Assembly: GCF_019649055.1 (NCBI RefSeq) | Contig: NW_026570288.1 | Span: 731,614 to 795,613, forward strand | Source of the DNA: Paramacrobiotus metropolitanus | Taxonomy: Eukaryota > Tardigrada > Eutardigrada > Parachela > Macrobiotidae | Direction: 5' to 3' | Length of the DNA stretch: 64,000 nucleotides | Notes under the pieces: model-generated | Seen by the model: only the letters and a program-made list of their open reading frames with translations | Database searches by the model: none | Told to the model about the DNA's origin: nothing | Program-made: the position numbers and the translations under genes | In this document: positions 56,350 to 64,000 of the stretch, piece after piece | Numbering within the stretch: position 1 is the stretch's first letter | Layout of the letters: every line of letters begins with the position of its first letter

Positions 56350-57552
56350 TGCCGAAAAAAGCAGTGTTGGCAGCTGTTATCGCTAATTGCTGTCTGATCT
56401 TTCTTGCCATCACCTACTAGGCTGCGTCCGGCGTTGGTGCAAACGCCGGAGGACGGGCAAGGACGCCAAACAAGGACTCAAGGGCGCCGTCGATATGGAA
56501 AGCACGTGTTGGGTGAAACCATGCCAGAAAACACCCTCCTTGGGACGCAGCGGGGCGGGCGGACGGAGAAGATGGACGAATACGAAACGTATGTGCCGCG
56601 CGATCAACTGGCGCCGCCGTTGCGTAGCGGTTTCCAGGCTCGCAAAAAGGTAGTGTAGCTATGTGACTACAGCATTTTTACTCGAACTGCTTGTCTGCGC
56701 TTTGTGTTAGCTTCTAGCTGCGAAAATTGAAAGATGATTTAAGGTCACCAATGCAGCTGTGATTTAGTTAAAACCCGAAAGAACAGCGGAACACAGGCTC
56801 TTAGTTAATTAGACGTTTAGACCGCCTCGGAAGTAGGTAAAACCAAAAGTGAAGTCAAGCTAGAAACAGTATAGCACATTTGGGGCAAAATAATGAGAAC
56901 AGACATTCAGCACGTGATAAACCGATTAGATAGCATTAATTAAGAGTTTTCACTTAAGAGCTGTCATGAAAGTGTTTGACGTTCAATGTTGTGGGCTGAT
57001 TGCAGAGGTTCACATCCAACGTGCTTTATCCGGTTACGGGTGATATCCTCCTGCGCATGACTTATCACCGCTGCTGTGTAACATTGCAAGTACTGAAAGC
57101 ACGCAATCTGAAAGCGCCTAACAAACCCGGTTACTCCAATCCCTACTGTAAAATTCACGTGGTGCCGCCTGGACGAGCGTACGTAGCTTTAAACAAAAAT
57201 TATGATTTCCGACTGCCATTCTTCGAACGGACATCTCTGCGTGCACTATAGGGAAAACACATACAACTACCGCACGCGGTACATCTCGCAGAATGTGAGT
57301 CCCGAATGGAAGGAAACCTTCACTTTCCAGGGCATCGACCCCGATGAGATTAACCACAAGAAAATCGCGATCTCCGTATGGCATTATAATCCGATGTGGG
57401 TTGATATTTTTCTCGGCGAGGTCGTCGTAGATCTCAAAGGTACATGACGCTGTTAATCCAAACGATAAAAGCAGGTATAATGAGTTAGCTTGTGTCTTTG
57501 ATCAGATCCAATCAACCTGGATGAAACAAGGCGCTGGTATCAGCTAAATTAG
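56350..57552 (+). pseudogene. Array unit 5: fused transmembrane-linker exon (broken) plus Fife-like C2
   Basis: Exon 56350-56649: PKKAVLAAVIANCCLIFLAI then a TAG (56418-56420), then VRRWCKRRRTGKDAKQGLKG in a second frame and LLGTQRGGRTEKMDEYETYV / PRDQLAPPLRSGFQARKK in a third. The fusion point between synaptotagmin-like (..HVLGETMPE) and Fife-like (LLGTQRGGR) parts can be read here. C2 exons 57006-57178, 57252-57439, 57506-57552 (early TAG) are open: LYPVTGDILLRMTYHRC, GYSNPYCK, SPEWKETFTF, WHYNPMWVDIFLGEV, LDETRRWYQLN. Calcium ligands are lost in both loops, as in unit 3, so units 3 and 5 look like closest relatives. Confidence 0.6.
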
Positions 57553-57727
57553 GGTGTGCCATGGAACCGGACGAAATTTTGCATTCTTAACGTTAAAGCA
57601 AAGAGGGTGTGCGTGAGAAATTATTATTTAACTACGAGTGATTTGTGCAGTGAGTAGTGACGCTGCTTTTCTTTATTGTATATTGCAAGTGGTTCTGAAG
57701 TTCACGTACATGTACAGCGTACGACGA

Positions 57728-57882
57728 AATGGTCGCATACCCAACATCTCCACATTCAGTACGTATGCAGCGCAGTGCACTGTACGACTAACCATGGATA
57801 AGTTCAAAAATAATATCCGTTTCGTACAAGTGCACTGCACCGCTTGCGTACAGAATGCTGGGTATGGGGCTATGCGACCATT
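57728..57882. mobile_element. Hairpin-type MITE (about 155 bp)
   Basis: Arms aaatggtcgcataccc..ttcagtacg..gtgcactgtac and gtacaagtgcactgc..cgtacagaat..tatgcgaccatt mirror each other with few gaps. Lies in the 3' flank of unit 5. No clear target duplication. Confidence 0.55.
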
Positions 57883-58624
57883 AATTTAGTCCTACATTGT
57901 ATCTATACTTTATTATTAATTATGTTCTGAATGCTTGTCTGTTTGTTACTTGGTTTATATTATATAATTTTTTTGACTGGATTTTGGAATGAGCCGGGTT
58001 TCTGCAGCTTGATATGATGAAAATAATTTCTGACGTTTTATGTTATTAAACTTATGTTTTGGCTGTGCATTCCGGTCCGCGGTTTTTAATCTTTTGTTCC
58101 TTTATGAGAAGTTGCACTTACCTAACTTCATAGCCCTGAAAGTGATAATGAATGTTCTCTAAAGTAGCGTCAGCGTTCTGTTTTCCGATGATATGTCGTT
58201 ATCTGCGGGGGCTATTCTAAAAAAAACTAGTACTTCTAAACAGGCATAATAAATAAATTCCACAAAAGTGTAACACATAGCCGCGTAGAAACGGTCATTT
58301 ACCAAGCATTAGCCGGAAGCATCGAAAAACACACATTCGTTTAATTCGTTTCACAAAAATTAAGATAATACATATGTTCTATAATTTAACGCTATTTTCT
58401 CAATGGCACTACGAATTTCTAGCGTATTCAACGCTATTCAAAGCTTCTGTACCTAAATTTTACAAAGGCTCTGACAAGCTTCTGCTGGAATCTGCAGGTC
58501 GCCAAAAATCTCGCCATCTGATAGAAACAGAGTGTGTGCACACACAGTGTGTATAGAATCATAATCTCACGTCGCATATTTTCATGTCGCATTTCGTATT
58601 CATTATTTTATATTTATAATTTCA
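57883..58624. other. Spacer, no gene seen
   Basis: The first part is the remainder of the array 3' flank (tttggaatgagccgggtttctgcag resembles aatgtgtcgggtttctac at 27981). The rest is AT-rich. Confidence 0.4.
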
Positions 58625-59101
58625 TGTGGCAGCCGACCGGAGATTGCTAAGACAAGTAATGTGAGGACTTTTGCCGCAACAGGAGACGGGCTCACATTTT
58701 AGCCGAATGCACATCTGATGAACTTCGGGGTGACATTAAGAAAAACTACAGTACAGTATCTATGCATCGCCAGTAAAAAAAAAACTTTTCTAGCTTTGTG
58801 GAAGAGAAAAACAGTGTTACATGTCGTGATGTCGAAACAAGGCAAAAGCGAACATTTTGCCCGGATAGGAAGCTTCGCGGTAGCTTTACGTTAATTGCAG
58901 CTGGCATATACGCTGGGTAACAAGGGACTCTCCCGCGTGAACTCCTTCTGTGAGATATGCCTCGACCTTGTACAAAGGACGCGCGCTTGTCCCTAGCGAC
59001 GCTGTCCGTATTGTTGCTGACAAACAGTGTCAGCAAAATCAGTTGCTGTTTTGTCGAGTTACGATTCACAATAAAGCGGTACTATTCCCACATATACCAC
59101 A
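58625..59101 (+). mobile_element. Possible 5' LTR of a Ty3/gypsy-like element
   Basis: Starts TGTGGCAGCC, ends ..ACCACA, has AATAAA at 59070-59075, and is followed after two bases by TGGCGTGAAGTCC, which could be a tRNA primer-binding site. No 3' LTR was found in the window, so limits are provisional. Confidence 0.35.
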
Positions 59102-59203
59102 ATTGGCGTGAAGTCCGAACTTATTAAGGGTAGACCACTGGATATTACTAGTTTCATTACTATTGCCTTTTCTACCGGCATACGTTTTGCTATTTTCTGT
59201 ACA

Positions 59204-59789
59204 ATGTCTAAAGTTAACCAGGATGATGTGATTTTGTTGAAATTCGATCCTGAAGAGGATGAATGGCAGAACTGGAAGGAAAGGTTCGAAAACTTCATAG
59301 AATGGACAGAAATGCCGAAAGACAAACAACGAGGTCTCCTGTTGAATTCGTTGGGAGTGAAGGCGTTCCAGAAGCTGGTTTCACTGTGCCGGCCGAAACG
59401 ACCTCGAGAATTCGACCTTGACGAATTACTGGTAAAGCTGGATACTGCTTACACGACAGTGACCTTCAGAGCAGCTGAATGGGCCGATTTTTATTCCATG
59501 GTGCAAGGTGACCTTACGCTGGAGGAATTTGCCGAAAGGTTACGGGATAAAACCACGACCTGCAAATTTCCATGTACTGTACGGAGCCTCTACCGCATGC
59601 AATCTGAAACTCCTTAACACTGCTACCTACGATTTGCTGTTCAAACTTCGAACTTTGCAGTTCAAACGACAAACAAACGATAGTGCCCTTTCTTATTTCT
59701 GCTCGCATTCAGTGATCTACGGACTATCGGCCGATTTAATGATGGCAATCGGTTTTACGAGGCACGCGGTTCGATTCTTCACCGGCTAG
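59204..59789 (+). pseudogene. Retrotransposon gag remnant (Ty3/gypsy-like)
   Basis: From ATG 59204: MSKVNQDDVILLKFDPEEDE, WQNWKERFENFIE, LLLNSLGVKAFQKLVSLCRP, FDLDELLVKLDTAYT, LEEFAERLRDKTTTCKF. The order WxxWxxRFxxFI, LLNxLGxxAFxxL, L.xxL..Y, FxxRLRxxxxxCxF is the capsid core of Ty3/gypsy gag. A stop follows at 59615, and related residues (LLNTATYDLLFKLRTLQF) continue in another frame. No zinc knuckle, protease or reverse transcriptase is present, so the copy is dead. Confidence 0.65.
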
Positions 59790-60580
59790 TGGGCTGTATG
59801 CGTTTGCAATTGGGCAGACCACACATTCTGGCAAATTTTGCTCATTTTCAACTGTCTCTTTTTCGTCCCGCGGTTTATAGTCTGCGCTATTGTACGTTAA
59901 CATTCGAAACATTTATCTACATTCCGGTTGAAGCGGTTGGATCTGATCGTCCACTCGGGAAGTTGATGATAATTATTAAGATCATTAACGTGGTGCAAGC
60001 GTAGCACACAAGCGCAAATTAATGAAATGCCCATTACCCTATAGCCGCATATGTACGACTGTACGAGTACTTTTATGGATAGTGATTAATTTGGTGATAC
60101 AGTGCCTGGAATTCAAAACTGTCGATCTATCGTTGCTTTGACTAGGGTACTATCGTTGAGCGTAAGAAACTCATATGCGATAATATTTTAACAAAGAGTT
60201 ATACTTTCGACAGTTTAAGTTTACGTTTAGTAGTATTAGTAATATTACTCTTGTATTCTGTAAGTAGCAGAACTAATCAAAACCATGCAAGTTAAAATGA
60301 TCGTTGACAGACAGTAACTCCGAAATTTAAAAACTACAAATAGGTATTACTCTGGTGTCCTGTGTATAAGAACAGTGTAGTAGATGCTCGAACAAATTTT
60401 GTGCGTAAAATTATTGCTCCTGATATTACTGAGACGTTTTAAGAGCGTAGCCAACGTTTCGGCCATACTTGTATGTGACAGGCTAGCAGAAGGCAACAAC
60501 GAAAGTTAAAGTGTCGTTTATGAGCTGATTCCCGCTTTTTCGGACGCTAAATTTAAGTGAAACTATTGTTAAGGGATAAT
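59790..60580. other. Spacer, no gene seen
   Basis: No recognised reading frame or repeat. Confidence 0.4.
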
Positions 60581-60584
60581 GTAC

Positions 60585-60790
60585 CAGCTTATAACAAAAG
60601 CGCTAGTATAGTTCCATGCACTGCTTATCATTATTGAAAATTGTACGTGTTCTCTAGGCTCACGCCTTAATATTTTCTTTGACCTAAATGTTTGCACCTT
60701 TGTAAATTGGCCAACGTTTAGGACTGATTTTGCGAAAGGATTTCAGAATTTGTCGGATTGTTTATCAAAATGGTTCTATGATTTTTTAAA
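60585..60790 (+). repeat. Orphan copy of the array 3' flank
   Basis: agcgctagt..ccatgcactgcttatcattatt, then acgtgttct..ctcacgcc and cctttgtaaattgg follow the order of the 3' flanks of units 1, 2 and 4, but no C2 exons precede it. Confidence 0.55.
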
Positions 60791-60959
60791 ACGGGCTCTG
60801 CACTTTCGTAACAATATGGTTCATTTAAATATGGCTGATCTGAATATTTGACACTTTCGTAACAATACCAGTATGGCTAAATGCATATAAAGAGGGAGAT
60901 ACACAAAAACAGGGAAACTTACTTTTGGAATGCCATTTGTACGTACCGGTCACTTATAC

Positions 60960-62670
60960 TCACACGAAAATCGAGCAAAAGCCAAAATTGGGATATGCGC
61001 ATAGTAGCCATGTAGTATACCGCGTAGCACGCGGGTTAGTATGCGGTTGACTATGCTACCGACTATGCCGCGAACTTAAATTATTTCGGTAAATCCCATT
61101 GGCTCGTAAGTGAGCGGGCTGTCATGTGCCGCCCACTTGAGTTTCTGTACGTACAGGCTAATACTTGCACTCATAGTCTCACAGTCAGCCCCGTAGCAAC
61201 CACCACTTGTGCAAGCGCAACGTCTGCATTTCGCAGTCTGCGCTCTGCAGTTGCACCGTTATAAACTTTGGAATTTAAAATTTGGCACAAAAAAGGTTTC
61301 CTTTTCTGTAACTGTCTGCTTACGTGGTACCGTCTCGTGATGTTATAAAATATGGATTTGCTGATAATTCCGGAATTCCTGTTGGCTGTCATCATCAGTT
61401 TGGCTTCGAAATATGGAGTTCTATTCGGCAGGAATCATCAGCAATACGGAATCGTCCTCATATGTTCGGGTTTTCAACTACTGTTGAGTTGCAACGTTCA
61501 ACGGTAATATTTGGGCAATTCCACGACGGAGAGAACATCACTCGAAGTTTAGCGTCAACACGTTTATCGGTAATTATACGCTTATTGGTAATTATTCTAT
61601 GATTTTCCGGGAATTCCTGTTATACGCTTGCGTGAATGTCAGGACGGGTTCGAAGTCTTGAAAAATTGTTAATAATTGTAAGACGTCAATAAGGGTATTT
61701 TATGATATTTTTAACGTCATCAGATGTCTTGATGAAAATTGTTAGTGCGCGCACATGCGTTTTCAGTAACGGGTAAACTGGCAACTATTGTTTCTTTTTT
61801 TGCAGGAATTCCATCAACACATTTGGCTCTTGACAGATCGGACTTCGGAGATGGCAGCTTCTGATGAGACATAAATTGTAAGTCAGCTTTGTCCGTAAAT
61901 TAAATAGTTCAAAAATAAGCAGGCGTTGGTTTACTTTCACCTAAAGCAGTTGTATTTCAGACGTGTTTACAAATCCACAGTACACTTCGTGTGCCCTGGT
62001 TGTTGACTGCAACGCCAGATCGGGAATTCCTGTTCCAAACTATTTTGGATTTTTATCGAAGCGTCATGGATTATTCTAAGCTCGCCTTTTTGATTGTGAT
62101 TTTGATTTCTGCGAAGTGTGAACAGATTCATTTTGGCTAGTAACATTGTTTGTTGCGTTTGTTACCCTGTCATTGCATGCAATGCAAAATTTGTTTGACT
62201 TTATCGCGCTTGTTCTGGAATTCTTTTTTTTAATACGACGACCGTAATGCTGTAGAAGTGATCTTGAAATAAAAAATTCTCCTATTAATGGCTGTCCCAA
62301 AAATAAATCAGTGGCTCGTATAAAACGTCGTCATCCAGAGCGGGTGGGAAAATTAAGTACTATAAACGCACGAATCGCAGGAAGCATGTAAACGGCATCT
62401 GCAAGAATCCAGCCAATTGGAGCAGCTGCACTGCCCAATAGCAATTGCAGCAGCTCGTCCAATGGGGCAGACGCAATCAGCAAGAGGTTGGGCTATGTGC
62501 ACTAGCCAATCAAATTCGCTTTAAAACGACTCAAGCGGTGTAGTAGTCGGCGAAAGTTGAGTCGGAAATTCCGTTTTGATATCTAGTTAGCGGCATACTA
62601 TTCGGTAGTTAGCGGTGTAGTTGCTGCGTACTACGCCGCAGTCGGTTTTTCCTATGAAATTACTTTAACT
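60960..62670. mobile_element. Possible degenerate element with long inverted ends
   Basis: Left part (61010-61150: gtagtataccgcg..actatgccgcg..cccattggctcg..gcccacttgag) and right part (62480-62660: agccaatcaaa..ctcaagcggtg..gcggcatact..tactacgccgc) match loosely as mirror images. GGAATTCCTGTT occurs three times inside (61373, 61612, 62023 region). No coding frame recognised. Confidence 0.3.
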
Positions 62671-62819
62671 GTTCTAGTACCAGCGGGGTGTTTTCTGTTT
62701 TAAAAATTCTAAAAATAAAATGAATTGTTGCAAAACTATGCAATCAAAATATTCTGCTTAGGCAACTATAGCGTTTGACTGCAGGATTTCGCCATCTAGG
62801 TATGTCTATTCTAGAGTCA

Positions 62820-63548
62820 AAACACACTTTGATCGGCGGCCGGAAGGGCTGTGGGCCAAGGAGACATTCTGATTGTCACTGTCAGATTCTGTTTTCTTAG
62901 CCATAGGTTCTAGTACTTTTCATCCAATGCATAAAAAATAAACGTAAGCGACATATACCTTATCGGGAAGCGGGAGGAAGAGTTTGCATGTTGACTATGT
63001 GTCCGCGTCGGGCGGCGTTTAAGCTTGCAGTTGCCAGTGAATGGATTCCAGCGGCCCCACCGATATTGTATCCACAGCCTCGCCGGTATTGATCCCGGGT
63101 GAGAAGCCACTGGCTGCAGTCATTCCTGTGCACGTACATGCAGCCAAAATATGGACTTGCCAGCGCATTATCGATCCATCATCGCAAGCGCTCCTTCACG
63201 AGGCGCCTGCTATTGACCGATACAAACGCAACCTGACCGGAGCAGCTAAAATGTTCCTTGCTAACCCAGTCATTCAGTGCTGGGGCAGTACTAGCTGCAC
63301 TGATCTCAATCTTGGCTGCGAGAATAACCCCTTCCATGCAGTCATCCCATGCACAACGCTGAACCTGGACGTGGTTCTTCTGACCTAAATACGGTATAAT
63401 TCATGCTCTGCATACACAGCAGCATTCCATCTCATTATTGGAATCGTGACCTTTGCTATCCCCACAGCAAGCTCTTGTTGAGTGTGGGCGAGGAGATAAA
63501 GAGCTGAAAGTGCCAAGGTAGATGTCCACTGGAACTTGGTCACGAAAG
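62820..63548 (+). promoter_or_regulatory. Array 5' module G
   Basis: Shared blocks: gatcggcggccggaagggct (62831), ccagcgcattatcgatccat (63159), ttcagtgctggggcagtact, cacaacgctgaacctggacg; exon-like 63468-63548 (acceptor ccccacag/CAAGC, donor /gtaaga). Its downstream unit would lie beyond the right edge. Confidence 0.5.
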
Positions 63549-63559
63549 GTAAGACAGCC

Positions 63560-64000
63560 GGAGAGTGCATAGAAAGTGCAGGCTTGTCTTTACCTTTTAA
63601 GGGATCTGGCCCGGTACATAGCACCAAATTCGTGTACATACACGGGAATATTCGCTTTCGCGCACTTCCAATCACTTTTTTGGGTTGCTTTTTTGACAAT
63701 GTAGCCAAATGATTTGTATACATAGGCGTGAAATCCGTTTTCGCGCGCAACATCCGGTTGCGGAGTTATGAGGGTAACAAAATTCCAAAAAGTTTAAATG
63801 CATTCCGGTGTACCAAAAGTCTCATTATGGACCGATCCCTTTCAAATTTTGCACGTAAATGCACATAACCATGAAGATCGTTCTTACACGGATCCAGACT
63901 TCCACGATTTTTTTCGAATTTTAAAATGAATTTTAAAATTTTTGAAATTCATTTTAAAATTTGAAAATAATACTAGAACAGGTGGATCGGTGTAGAACGA
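63560..64000. other. Right edge, no gene seen
   Basis: AT-rich; a 17-bp inverted pair (aattttaaaatgaattt at 63917 and its mirror at 63945) is the only structure seen. Confidence 0.4.

Noticed and set aside
59755-59790. tRNA T-arm-like ggttcgattc
   Set aside because: No acceptor stem, D-arm or anticodon arm can be built around it.

Overview
The window is animal nuclear DNA: long AT-rich intergenic and intronic stretches, GT-AG introns (many only 60-80 bp) that can be phased across exons, and genes for synaptic, kinase/kelch and Ly6-type proteins. The main gene is a Piccolo/RIM-related active-zone protein of the invertebrate Fife type. A non-vertebrate bilaterian is therefore likely. The short introns and a lineage-specific kinase-kelch gene make a tardigrade or other panarthropod a reasonable guess, but that is inference.

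Layout. 95-736: 3' part of a Ly6/uPAR-like GPI-anchored protein gene. 2340-27770: a Fife-like gene of 16 or 17 exons, with an N-terminal helix, a double-C4 zinc finger, proline-rich and coiled-coil linkers, PDZ and one C2 domain, about 1,730 codons. Its last intron holds a 6.56-kb foldback-type insertion (21114-27676) flanked by a 10-bp direct repeat. The insertion contains a truncated mariner transposase gene that runs into a 2.1-kb minisatellite of 15-bp units. 28342-30471 (minus): a three-exon protein kinase fused to a kelch-like C-terminal half.

30870-63560 is a segmental tandem array. Five extra C2 cassettes (start positions 32865, 36543, 39826, 51104, 57006) are copies of the last three Fife exons. 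They are preceded not by Fife zinc-finger or PDZ exons but by exons for a transmembrane segment and a basic juxtamembrane stretch that resemble the N-terminal part of synaptotagmin-1. In the later copies these are fused within one exon to the Fife linker. Each unit is led by a repeated 5' module of about 0.6-0.8 kb, with seven full or partial copies. The array therefore looks like a young family of chimeric, membrane-anchored single-C2 proteins. Calcium ligands and reading frames decay along it: units 1, 2 and 4 are largely open, units 3 and 5 are broken.

The array is interrupted by a two- or three-exon lineage-specific gene on the minus strand (41217-44408), a SAP-domain ORF (45659-46924, minus), a 51-bp minisatellite (48990-50270), a Ty3/gypsy-like gag remnant (59204-59789), and several short non-autonomous DNA elements whose inverted ends and flanking duplications can be read directly.

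All protein identities come from motif recognition by eye. No database search was run. Exon borders were chosen by splice consensus and phase agreement.
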